Below are positions 1 to 6,865 of a stretch of 10,591 nucleotides of DNA, one piece after another. Under the pieces are notes generated by a model. It was not told where the DNA came from, did no database searches, and was given only the letters and a program-made list of their open reading frames with translations. The first letter of the stretch is position 1. Every line of letters begins with the position of its first letter. This DNA is from Bacillota bacterium (GTDB lineage Bacteria > Bacillota > Bacilli > Alicyclobacillales > SLC66): positions 1 to 10,591 of the forward strand of contig JAJZCJ010000096.1 in NCBI GenBank assembly GCA_021846145.1. Reading direction: 5' to 3'. A program made the translations under genes and the position numbers.

Positions 1-1155
1 ATTGTCAGAGGTACTATTCAAGTCGGGCAGTCTGTCGCGCTTTTGAAACCAGATGGCGAGGTTACGACTCATCGAGTCACGAAGCTATACGGATTTCGGG
101 GATTGCGACGAGTGGAACTAGAGCGTGCTAGCGCAGGTGACATTGTAGCCATTGCAGGACTTGGTGATTTGTCTGTAGGGGATACAGTAGCAGATGTGAA
201 CACACAAGAAATTTTGCCTTCTATTCCTATTGAAGAGCCATCATTACAGATGACCTTTGTTGTGAATGACAGTCCTTTTGCCGGACGAGAAGGGGCATTT
301 GTTACATCGCGACAATTACGCGCGCGTTTGTATGCAGAACTTGAAAAAGACGTGAGTTTGCGAGTGGAAGATACGGATTCAGCAGATGCCTTTTTAGTCT
401 CAGGGCGTGGTGAACTGCATCTGTCGATTTTAATTGAAAACATGCGTCGAGAAGGATATGAGATGCAAGTTTCCAAGCCGCGTGTTATTTTCAAACGGGA
501 TGAAACAGGTAATTTATTAGAGCCGATTGAGCATGTGGTGGTGGACGTACCCGAAGAGCATGTGGGAACGGTGATGGAGAACCTCGGCATGCGCAGGGGA
601 GAATTGGTGCAAATGTTGAATGGCTCCTCTTCTGTTCGACTGGAATTTTATGTGCCGGCAAGGGGATTGATCGGATTTCGTTCTGAACTTTTGACGGCAA
701 CAAGGGGTTATGGCACCATGCATCATACGTTTTTGCGATTTGAGCCATTTAAAGGGGAGATCATTGATCGCAAAAGTGGAGTCTTAATTGCTTCAGAGGG
801 CGGCACTGCTACTGCGTATGCCATTCAGTCCATTGAAGAACGAGGGACGCTCTTTATTGCCCCAGGCGCGGAAGTTTATCCTGGGATGATTATCGGCAGT
901 CATTCAAGGGATAATGATTTAGTGGTAAATGTTTGTCGCGAAAAGCACATGAGTAATGTGCGTTCGGCTACTAAGGAAGAAACATCGCGCTTAAAGACGC
1001 CTCGCAATATGTCACTTGAAGGCGCGATTGAATTTTTGGCCGATGATGAATTTTGCGAAGTCACTCCTAAAAACGTTCGTTTACGTAAAAAAATATTAAA
1101 CAAAAGCGAACGCGATAAAGCGCAAAAGCAATCATCTACGCGATCTGTGAATTAG
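1..1155 (+). CDS. typA: Translational GTPase TypA/BipA, C-terminal part (5' end outside window)
   Basis: This is the last 384 codons of the ribosome-binding GTPase TypA (BipA), which acts on 70S ribosomes and helps ribosome assembly and stress adaptation. The frame is open from base 1, so the TTG at 43 is an internal Leu codon and not a start. The family is about 610 residues, so the G domain (about 225 residues) lies upstream of the window. What is visible is the end of the EF-Tu-like domain II (IVRGTIQVGQSVALLKPDG), the EF-G-like domain III with GRGELHLSILIENMRREGYE, and the BipA-specific C-terminal domain with ARGLIGFRSELLTATRG, EGGTATAYAI and a block around SHSRDNDLVVNVCREKHMSN. The tail is Lys-rich, as usual. 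The gene ends in TAG and is followed 14 bp later by a strong hairpin. Identification is secure from these motifs; only the 5' end is missing. Confidence 0.97.
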   Translation: MVRGTIQVGQSVALLKPDGEVTTHRVTKLYGFRGLRRVELERASAGDIVAIAGLGDLSVGDTVADVNTQEILPSIPIEEPSLQMTFVVNDSPFAGREGAFVTSRQLRARLYAELEKDVSLRVEDTDSADAFLVSGRGELHLSILIENMRREGYEMQVSKPRVIFKRDETGNLLEPIEHVVVDVPEEHVGTVMENLGMRRGELVQMLNGSSSVRLEFYVPARGLIGFRSELLTATRGYGTMHHTFLRFEPFKGEIIDRKSGVLIASEGGTATAYAIQSIEERGTLFIAPGAEVYPGMIIGSHSRDNDLVVNVCREKHMSNVRSATKEETSRLKTPRNMSLEGAIEFLADDEFCEVTPKNVRLRKKILNKSERDKAQKQSSTRSVN

Positions 1156-1169
1156 ATAGATGTTACAAC

Positions 1170-1200
1170 AAGGGAAGGGAGCGGTGAGCTCCCTTCCCTT
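1170..1200. terminator. Strong hairpin between convergent genes, probable bidirectional terminator
   Basis: A perfect 13-bp stem (AAGGGAAGGGAGC, 1170-1182, against 1188-1200) closes a 5-nt loop. It lies 14 bp after the typA stop and 11 bp after the stop of the convergent small gene at 1212. The stem itself ends in CTT on either strand, but no long T-run follows, so it is not a textbook intrinsic terminator. Its position between two convergent genes supports shared transcript-end use. Confidence 0.75.
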
Positions 1201-1211
1201 GATTAATGAAC

Positions 1212-1340
1212 CTAGTACACTGGTACAGTTTGGCAAACTTCTTTCGTTCCATACGGCACAAGCAGCATAAACAGCACAAAGATGATCAGGAACACGACCG
1301 CCCAGCGTGTGTATCCTCCAAAAACGCCTCCATCATACAT
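1212..1340 (-). CDS. Small single-helix membrane protein, YjcZ-like
   Basis: This is a 42-residue open frame, read as MYDGGVFGGYTRWAVVFLII at its start. It has a Gly/Tyr-rich head (residues 2-10), one hydrophobic helix (about 14-29: AVVFLIIFVLFMLLVP) and a short polar tail with one Cys, ending in TAG at 1214-1212. An SD-like GGTGGTGA lies 8 nt before the ATG at 1340-1338, which makes translation likely. The GGY head followed by a VVFLIIFVLF-type helix resembles the YjcZ family of tiny Bacillales proteins, often linked to sporulation and the spore envelope. The polar tail is longer than in typical members, so the family call is tentative. It sits between two minus/plus boundaries with its own hairpin terminator at 1170-1200. 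It is easily missed because of its size. Confidence 0.68.
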   Translation of the reverse strand: MYDGGVFGGYTRWAVVFLIIFVLFMLLVPYGTKEVCQTVPVY

Positions 1341-1372
1341 GGTGAGCTTCACCACCCTTCCGATCTTAATGA

Positions 1373-1380
1373 ATAGTATG
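1373..1380 (-). promoter_or_regulatory. Possible SigE/SigK-type -10 element for the small YjcZ-like gene
   Basis: On the minus strand, CATACTAT lies 33 nt before the start codon of the small gene. It resembles the CATA-type -10 of the mother-cell sporulation sigma factors SigE and SigK. I see no convincing matching -35 element, so this is only suggestive. It would fit a sporulation role for the gene. Confidence 0.25.
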
Positions 1381-1434
1381 GGAAAAGAGTGGGTGTAGTC
1401 ACTGCAGGTGTCTAGAGGCGAATAGTTACTACTG

Positions 1435-1935
1435 TTATTTTTTGCTGTGATCCATCATCGTTTTTTCATGCACTTCAGCGGAAATGGATAAGTCTAACAA
1501 TATCAGCTTGACTAAAGATGTAATAAATTTCATGTACTCTTCGTCAATGGGAATCTGTGCCACGGAGGTTGCCATCGTAAACAAATTAATAGTAAAAAAT
1601 CGATAAAAAGCAATAAAAAAACTGATGGGCAACCCGATTTCTGCATGCAGCCAACCAGAGTGGATGCGTTTTTGGATATACTGTTCATCGACCACACCTT
1701 GCAAGAGTTCAACGAAGTAGGCTTTTTGCCATTTCATCGCGCGATCAAGATTCGTTTTGTAAATAAAGAAGTTCATCAGTTCAGGATCATTTTCTATCGC
1801 AACATAGAATTGATCAACAATCCCATCTACTAGCGGAATGAACTTGTCTTTGTATTTTTGTAAGTTATCGTAATCTTCTGGTTCGAAATTTAAAATGTTT
1901 TTTAATTTATACACATATAAATCAGACTCGTTCAT
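1435..1935 (-). CDS. Stand-alone protoglobin (globin-coupled-sensor-type haem domain)
   Basis: The 166-residue protein is a single protoglobin domain, the haem-binding fold of HemAT and other globin-coupled sensors that bind O2, NO or CO in the cytoplasm. From the ATG at 1935, His97 in the block LHAEIGLP matches the proximal F8 haem ligand (family pattern H-x-x-I-G-L). Tyr44 in DQFY is the likely distal B10 tyrosine. There is no attached methyl-accepting, cyclase or kinase domain: the protein ends about 15 residues after the last globin helix. I chose the ATG at 1935-1933 because GGGAG lies 7 nt upstream; a TTG at 1953 in the same frame has no ribosome binding site. It has its own SigA-like promoter overlapped by a palindrome. 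It may be an O2/NO sensor acting in trans or a gas-binding/detoxifying globin; its partner is unknown. Confidence 0.9.
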   Translation of the reverse strand: MNESDLYVYKLKNILNFEPEDYDNLQKYKDKFIPLVDGIVDQFYVAIENDPELMNFFIYKTNLDRAMKWQKAYFVELLQGVVDEQYIQKRIHSGWLHAEIGLPISFFIAFYRFFTINLFTMATSVAQIPIDEEYMKFITSLVKLILLDLSISAEVHEKTMMDHSKK

Positions 1936-1962
1936 CGTATATCTCCCAGTCAAAAAAGTTTA

Positions 1963-1978
1963 TATAGTACTTACTATA
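1963..1978. promoter_or_regulatory. Perfect palindrome over the protoglobin -10/start region, candidate operator
   Basis: TATAGTA-CT-TACTATA is a perfect 7-2-7 inverted repeat. It overlaps half of the -10 element (1976-1981) of the minus-strand protoglobin promoter and covers the expected transcription start near 1969. This is the usual place for a repressor operator. I do not recognise the regulator. Confidence 0.45.
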
Positions 1979-2004
1979 ATAAAATTTCATTTCTGATCAG
2001 TCAA
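1976..2004 (-). promoter_or_regulatory. SigA-type promoter of the protoglobin gene
   Basis: On the minus strand, TTGACT (2004-1999) is followed after exactly 17 bp by TATTAT (1981-1976). Each hexamer is one base off the SigA consensus. The expected start is near 1969, giving a leader of about 34 nt before the ATG at 1935. Confidence 0.75.
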
Positions 2005-2012
2005 TGAAATTT
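1982..2012. repeat. Imperfect dyad across the -35 and spacer of the protoglobin promoter
   Basis: AAATTTCAT (1982-1990) is the exact inverse complement of ATGAAATTT (2004-2012). The 13 bases between them contain the self-complementary CTGATCAG (1993-2000). The dyad spans the promoter spacer and -35 hexamer and lies between two divergent genes. It could be a second protein-binding site or chance AT-rich symmetry. Confidence 0.35.
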
Positions 2013-2023
2013 CTAACAAGTGC

Positions 2024-2068
2024 TTGACTGTAAACATTCGATATGTGAAATAATAGATAGGCTATAAT
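2024..2068 (+). promoter_or_regulatory. Candidate SigA promoter(s) for the FliL-like/ABC exporter operon
   Basis: TTGACT (2024-2029) is followed after 19 bp by AATAAT (2049-2054), a strong -35 with a slightly long spacer. A perfect TATAAT also occurs at 2063-2068 but has no good -35. Either would serve the divergent operon starting at 2095. Confidence 0.4.
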
Positions 2069-2094
2069 GTAGATTGAGAAAGAGGGAACTTCTG

Positions 2095-2502
2095 ATGAAG
2101 AAATGGTTGTGGGTAATGATTGCAGGGGGGCTTCTAGCTGTGGTCATTATCGTGGGTGTCATTTATGTGACGCGCCCACATTCTAAAACAAAAGTGATAT
2201 TATCACCAACTCAATTACAGACGCTTCAGTACACTGTGCCGTCGCTTACTACTAATTTGTCTGACAATAGTATGATTCAAACCACTATCGTATTGCAAAC
2301 AGATAGTCAAAATACGATGAACACCTTAACGAATAGTACCGCGCAGGTCAATAATGATGTAATCAGTGTATTGAACGATACAAGCGGGGCGGAAATTAAT
2401 ATGCCAAATGGGTTGACCATATTAAGGCAACGACTAATTACAGCACTTAGTTCATTCGGTAAAATTACAAAAGTATACTTTACCCAGTTTATCGTACAGT
2501 GA
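2095..2502 (+). CDS. FliL-family membrane protein outside a flagellar cluster
   Basis: The 135-residue protein has a short basic N-terminus, one membrane helix (about 5-25) and an extracytoplasmic domain. In FliL of flagellated bacteria this domain rings the stator units and supports MotAB function. Visible family marks are the TTNLSD segment (52-57), a central NNDVISVLND block (86-95) matching the IRDxIIxVL region of FliL, and the C-terminal end GKITKVYFTQFIVQ, which fits the FliL ending VYFTxFxVQ. Length matches FliL (about 140). I chose the ATG at 2095 because an AGAGGG site precedes it by about 8 nt; the in-frame TTG at 2074 lacks one. Instead of fliM/fliY, two ABC exporter genes follow 26 bp downstream, apparently in one transcript. 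It may be a paralogue recruited to another membrane complex, or a displaced flagellar gene. Confidence 0.8.
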   Translation: MKKWLWVMIAGGLLAVVIIVGVIYVTRPHSKTKVILSPTQLQTLQYTVPSLTTNLSDNSMIQTTIVLQTDSQNTMNTLTNSTAQVNNDVISVLNDTSGAEINMPNGLTILRQRLITALSSFGKITKVYFTQFIVQ

Positions 2503-2528
2503 ATTTTTATTTTTCAGGGAGAATGATG

Positions 2529-4271
2529 ATGCATAATGATCCACAATTGTTGTTGCGTGAATTTTTATGGCGAAAAAAATGGGCGTATTTATTAGCTGTT
2601 TTAGCTATCATTTTATCTGAGATTGTCACGGTTCAATTTCCTTATCTGATCGGTCAACTTACCGATGCATTAAGTCATGGGCATGTGACGATGGCTGAAA
2701 TATGGCACTACACATGGTTACTCGCGCTTGTCGGGGCGGGATACGTGGTGTTATATGGATTAGGCCAATTTAGAAATGGCCAAATCGGAAGACAATTTGA
2801 ATATGAGCTACGCAAACGACTGTTTTTACATTGGGAGACGCTACATACAGGTTATTTTAGAAAACGTAGTATAGGTGATTTGCTTAATCACGCGATGAAT
2901 GATGTGCGTGCGGTACGAGAAGCGATGTCAGGCGGTTTGAATATTCTCACCAATGCGATTTTCCTGCTTATCACTACGCTTTGGATGACGTTTCGTACGA
3001 TTAGTGTGTCACTCACTTTGGCGAGCATTATCCCGCTGTTATTTGTTCCATTTTTTATTGTGTGGTGGGGGCCACAAATTCGTTTGGCTTCGCGCAGGGT
3101 GCAGGAGTCTCTTTCCAATATGGCTGATCTAAGTGAGGAGAGTCTGTCTTCTATTCGTGTCATAAAAACCACAGGGAACGAAAATATTGAAGTAGGACGA
3201 TTTACAGAGACGGTGGATCAAATCGTCCTTCGGCAGATGGACATGTTCCGGCGCAGTGCCATGTTCCAATCATTTATTCCTTTAATGGGATCACTCAGTT
3301 TTGCTATTGCTCTCATTTATGGAGGGTATTTAACGGTTACTCAACATATTCAACTTGGCATGTTTGTCGCATTTACCTTATATCTCGCAATGATTATCAC
3401 GCCATTGCAACAAATAGGATTTGTCATCAATAATTTTCAAAGAGCATCCGCTTCTATGACGAGATTGCGGACGCTTTTGATGGAAACGTCGGAAATTATT
3501 GATACCCCTGATGCAATAGAGTGGAACGACGCACAAGGGGAAGTGCGCATAGAGTTAGACGCCTATACTTATCCAGATGCCAAAGAACCTGCTCTCACGC
3601 AGATCCATATTCACCTGCAAGCTGGTCAAACCTTGGGAATAGTCGGTCGTACAGGTGCGGGGAAAACGACATTGGTGAACTTATTGCCTAGAATTTTTGA
3701 TCCACCGGATCATAGTGTATTTCTCGATGAAATTGATGTAAAGAAAATGCAGTTATTCAGTTTGCGTCGTGCCATCGCCTATGTTCCTCAAGATGGATTT
3801 TTATTTTCAGCAAAAGTTTCCGAAAATATCGGTTTTGGAAAAAAAGATCCACTTTTTCCTGAGATTGAAGAGACCTCAAAAGATGCTTTCATTTACGATG
3901 ATATTATGGGATTTACAAAACAATTTGCAACAGAAATTGGTGAACGTGGTATCGCTTTGTCTGGTGGTCAAAAACAGCGCACAGCCATGGCTAGGGCGTT
4001 TATTAAAGAAGCGCCTGTGCTTATTCTGGATGATAGTTTGTCAGCAGTGGACATGCTTACGGAAAAACAGATCATTGATCGCATTCGCGAGTTGCGCGTG
4101 GGAAAAACGACGTTGATTGTTGCTCACCGGTTATCTGCCGTGAGGCATGCAGATCACATTGTAGTGATGGAAAAAGGTAAAATTCATGAACAAGGGACAC
4201 ATGCGCAGCTTTTGGAAAATCAGGGCATTTACGCTGATATGTGGCGCTTGCAAGCTGAAGGAGTAGAGTAA
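2529..4271 (+). CDS. ABC exporter half-transporter with degenerate catalytic site (BmrC/YheI-like)
   Basis: This 580-residue protein joins six membrane helices (roughly residues 18-37, 62-82, 138-155, 158-180, 250-270, 278-300) to a C-terminal ATPase domain. ATPase motifs are Walker A GRTGAGKTT (373-381), Q-loop Gln421, signature LSGGQ (477-481), Walker B VLILDD (497-502) and H-loop His533. The catalytic Glu after Walker B is replaced by Asp502 (LDDSLSAVD), as in the non-catalytic partner of heterodimeric exporters such as BmrC of BmrCD. Three ATG codons stand in a row; the one at 2529 is best spaced from AGGGAGA (2516-2522). A GTG at 2499 overlaps the previous stop but lacks a site. The gene for the partner follows 3 bp downstream. 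Substrate is unknown; multidrug export or lipid flipping are the usual roles. Confidence 0.92.
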   Translation: MHNDPQLLLREFLWRKKWAYLLAVLAIILSEIVTVQFPYLIGQLTDALSHGHVTMAEIWHYTWLLALVGAGYVVLYGLGQFRNGQIGRQFEYELRKRLFLHWETLHTGYFRKRSIGDLLNHAMNDVRAVREAMSGGLNILTNAIFLLITTLWMTFRTISVSLTLASIIPLLFVPFFIVWWGPQIRLASRRVQESLSNMADLSEESLSSIRVIKTTGNENIEVGRFTETVDQIVLRQMDMFRRSAMFQSFIPLMGSLSFAIALIYGGYLTVTQHIQLGMFVAFTLYLAMIITPLQQIGFVINNFQRASASMTRLRTLLMETSEIIDTPDAIEWNDAQGEVRIELDAYTYPDAKEPALTQIHIHLQAGQTLGIVGRTGAGKTTLVNLLPRIFDPPDHSVFLDEIDVKKMQLFSLRRAIAYVPQDGFLFSAKVSENIGFGKKDPLFPEIEETSKDAFIYDDIMGFTKQFATEIGERGIALSGGQKQRTAMARAFIKEAPVLILDDSLSAVDMLTEKQIIDRIRELRVGKTTLIVAHRLSAVRHADHIVVMEKGKIHEQGTHAQLLENQGIYADMWRLQAEGVE

Positions 4272-4274
4272 GCA

Positions 4275-6014
4275 GTGAAAAGCCAAAACAACATTCAAAG
4301 TTTGCTTAGACTGTTACCTTATGCGAAACCGTATTGGCCACAATTTGTGATAGTGTTTTTACTGGTGGTTATTTTTAATGCGACAGGAGTGTTGCAACCA
4401 TACTTAGTAAAAGTCGCTATTGATAATGACATTTCTATTGCTCATCCGGATCTGAAGGGACTTTTAGTGATTGGCGGGGTGTATATTGGAATTGTTATTA
4501 TAGGCGTATTTTCTAATATTTTTCAAATGCTACTTTTACAATATACCGGTCAAAAAATCATCAGGAAAATTCGCATTGATCTTTTTTCTCATGTAGAGCA
4601 TCAGGGGATGGATTTTTTTGATAAAAATGCGATTGGTCGACTAGTTACCAATATTTCTAGTGATACGGAGACAGTCAGTCAATTTTTTACACAGTTCTTC
4701 CTAAGTATGATACGTGATGGGCTGTCAATCGTCATGATTGTTATTGTCATGTTCGAATTGGACGTTAGAATTGCATGGATGTGTATGATTGTTATCCCAA
4801 TTATTTTTGTGATTTCAATGCTCTTTCGAGATTGGTTGCGAAATGCATATCAATCGACTCGAACTAAGCTCTCAAATATTGTCGCTTTTTTAGCGGAGAA
4901 TTTAGCTGGAATGCGGATTATTCAGATTTTTCATCAAGAGCAACAACAGGCTGATCATTTTGAATCACTCAATACTTTGCACCGTAAAGCTAATATTAAT
5001 GAGTATGGTATATCAGTGCTGTTTAACAGAGTGCTTGAATTGATTGGGAATTTAGCGGTGGCTGCGGTTGTGTTTATCGGCGGGAGTGCTGTGCTACATC
5101 ATGTTATCCTGTTTGGTACATTGTATGCCTTTATCAGTTATATTCGACAGTTCTTTCAGCCGATTAATGCCATTACGCAGCAATGGAATATACTTCAGTC
5201 CTCAATGGTTGCGGCAGACCGCATTGGTAAGGTATTGATGGTAAAATCTAGGATTCAAAATCCTTCACAGGCTATTTCTATTGTCAATGTAAAAGGAAAA
5301 ATCGAGTTTCGGCAGGTAGACTTTGGCTATAACCAAGATGAACTTATTTTAAAAAACGTTTCTTTTGTTATTGAACCAGGACAATTTGTTGGATTTGTCG
5401 GTGCAACCGGCGCTGGTAAAAGTACAATTATGAGTTTGTTGACTAGGCAATATGACCCAGTGGCCGGCGAAATTTTGCTTGATGACGTGGGCATCCAACA
5501 ATTGTCGCTTGCTGATCTCCATCGCTATATAGGCATGGTTCAACAAGACTTACAACTCTTCACAGGGACGATCTCAGATAATATTAGATTGTTTCGTCCA
5601 GACATCAGTGATGAGACAATCCAGCATGCTGCCAAAGCGGTAGGCGTTCACCGTATTATTGATCGCTTGCCCAAGCACTATCAAACATGGTTATATGCCA
5701 AAGGCGCAAATATTTCCATGGGAGAGCGACAATTACTATCATTTGCTCGCATGGTTGCACTAGATCCTAGGGTTTTGATATTAGATGAAGCGACGGCCAG
5801 CCTAGATAGTCAAACGGAGGAGATGGTGCAAACTGGCCTGCACAAACTTACGGCAACCAGAACTACCATGGTGATTGCGCACAGACTTTCTACTGTACGT
5901 CATGCGGATGTGATTTTTGTATTAGATCATGGCCAAATTATAGAAAAAGGGACTCATGAAGAATTAATTCAGCGAAATGGATTATACACTAGGTTACACG
6001 AAAATGCGGGGTAA
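4275..6014 (+). CDS. ABC exporter half-transporter with catalytic Walker B (BmrD/YheH-like)
   Basis: The 579-residue partner has the same layout: six membrane helices (about 23-43, 62-85, 141-160, 165-184, 255-276, 279-300) and a C-terminal ATPase domain. Motifs are Walker A GATGAGKST (376-384), Q-loop Gln424, Walker B VLILDE (500-505) with the catalytic Glu505, and H-loop His536. The signature is ISMGE (480-484) instead of LSGGQ. Together with the Asp in the upstream partner this gives one degenerate and one canonical ATP site, as known for BmrCD, LmrCD and TM287/288. The start is GTG, with AAGGAG (4258-4263) 11 nt upstream inside the previous gene, so translation is coupled. It is shorter than B. 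subtilis BmrD (about 670). The 3' end overlaps the convergent HAD gene by 26 bp. Confidence 0.93.
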   Translation: MKSQNNIQSLLRLLPYAKPYWPQFVIVFLLVVIFNATGVLQPYLVKVAIDNDISIAHPDLKGLLVIGGVYIGIVIIGVFSNIFQMLLLQYTGQKIIRKIRIDLFSHVEHQGMDFFDKNAIGRLVTNISSDTETVSQFFTQFFLSMIRDGLSIVMIVIVMFELDVRIAWMCMIVIPIIFVISMLFRDWLRNAYQSTRTKLSNIVAFLAENLAGMRIIQIFHQEQQQADHFESLNTLHRKANINEYGISVLFNRVLELIGNLAVAAVVFIGGSAVLHHVILFGTLYAFISYIRQFFQPINAITQQWNILQSSMVAADRIGKVLMVKSRIQNPSQAISIVNVKGKIEFRQVDFGYNQDELILKNVSFVIEPGQFVGFVGATGAGKSTIMSLLTRQYDPVAGEILLDDVGIQQLSLADLHRYIGMVQQDLQLFTGTISDNIRLFRPDISDETIQHAAKAVGVHRIIDRLPKHYQTWLYAKGANISMGERQLLSFARMVALDPRVLILDEATASLDSQTEEMVQTGLHKLTATRTTMVIAHRLSTVRHADVIFVLDHGQIIEKGTHEELIQRNGLYTRLHENAG

Positions 6015-6864
6015 AAAAATGAGCATTTAAATAGGCAGCGATGCCTTCGTTTTCACAATCATCAGTGATAAAGGTAGCATGTGGTAAAAGTTCTGGATTG
6101 GCATTACCCATTGCTACACTTATAGAAGCATAGTTAAACATTTCTAGGTCGTTCATCTCATCACCAAATGCCATGATGCGTTGTGGTGATATTCCATAAT
6201 GCTGTTGAATTTCCCGTAAACCTGTCGCTTTACTAACTCCCTTGGACATTATTTCCACGACATCGAAAGGATCACGCCAAGAACGCATATAGATTTGGTC
6301 AGGCCAGTGCGTATTGATCCAATTGTAAATTTGTGGGTGTTGTTTTTGGGGGAGTTGGATTAAAAGTGAATATGCATTATTTGGCCACGCTTCACCTAAT
6401 GGTAGGTAGATTGCTGGATTTTCTGGTGTTGCTGCTACAACCGCTTGGTAAAAAAATTGTTCATGTTCTTCATCCATCCACATTGGTCGATCACTATGTC
6501 GAATGACACAGTGATTTCCGATTTCTCCTAACATTCCACGGCTTCCCATGGCGATTGCTTTTTGACTAATCGCCTCGATTACTACTTGACTAAGCGTGGT
6601 CACTTTGATATCTCCTAGTTGATTAGAAAATTTGATATACGCTCCATTTAATGCGATGAGCGGGGTGGTTAGTTGTAATGCTTGGTATGCTGCCATGGCA
6701 GCCCTGGGAGGTCTTCCTGTCGCGATGGTGACAATGTGGCCTAAACTCATTGCTTGTTGCAGTGCTGATTTTGTCGCTTCTCCAATGGTATGGTCTTTTT
6801 TAAGGAGCGTACCGTCAAGATCTAATGCGATTAGCCATGGTTCCATTGTTGCATTCACACTCAC
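5989..6864 (-). CDS. Cof-type HAD-IIB family sugar/metabolite phosphatase
   Basis: The 291-residue cytosolic protein is a haloacid-dehalogenase phosphatase of the Cof/YcsE type (usually 260-290 residues), which dephosphorylates sugar phosphates, flavin precursors or similar metabolites using Mg2+. Motif I is DLDGT (Asp15 nucleophile, Asp17 acid/base), motif II is ATGR (Thr49), motif III is Lys208 and motif IV is GDEMND (234-239). The cap between motifs II and III is of the C2 type. It begins with GTG 1 bp after the stop of the lipid kinase gene, so it is the second gene of that operon and probably translationally coupled. An in-frame ATG at 6846 (residue 7) is an alternative start; neither has a strong ribosome binding site. 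The exact substrate cannot be read from sequence. The gene ends inside the tail of the convergent ABC gene. Confidence 0.92.
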   Translation of the reverse strand: MSVNATMEPWLIALDLDGTLLKKDHTIGEATKSALQQAMSLGHIVTIATGRPPRAAMAAYQALQLTTPLIALNGAYIKFSNQLGDIKVTTLSQVVIEAISQKAIAMGSRGMLGEIGNHCVIRHSDRPMWMDEEHEQFFYQAVVAATPENPAIYLPLGEAWPNNAYSLLIQLPQKQHPQIYNWINTHWPDQIYMRSWRDPFDVVEIMSKGVSKATGLREIQQHYGISPQRIMAFGDEMNDLEMFNYASISVAMGNANPELLPHATFITDDCENEGIAAYLNAHFFTPHFRVT

Positions 6865-6865
6865 T

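Noticed and set aside
69..590. 173-codon minus-strand open frame opposite typA
   Set aside because: It is antisense to well-conserved TypA sequence, with low-complexity Ser/Arg-rich translation and no ribosome binding site evidence.
1936..1953. TTG 1953 start for the protoglobin
   Set aside because: No ribosome binding site precedes it, whereas GGGAG sits 7 nt before the ATG at 1935. The extra residues would also read through that site.
2499..2528. GTG 2499 start for the first ABC gene, overlapping the FliL-like stop
   Set aside because: AGGGAGA at 2516-2522 points to the ATG at 2529 (or 2526). The extra N-terminal residues look unlike the family.
3769..4116. 115-codon open frame inside the first ABC gene
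   Set aside because: It lies in another frame of a gene with conserved ATPase motifs and its translation has no recognisable pattern.
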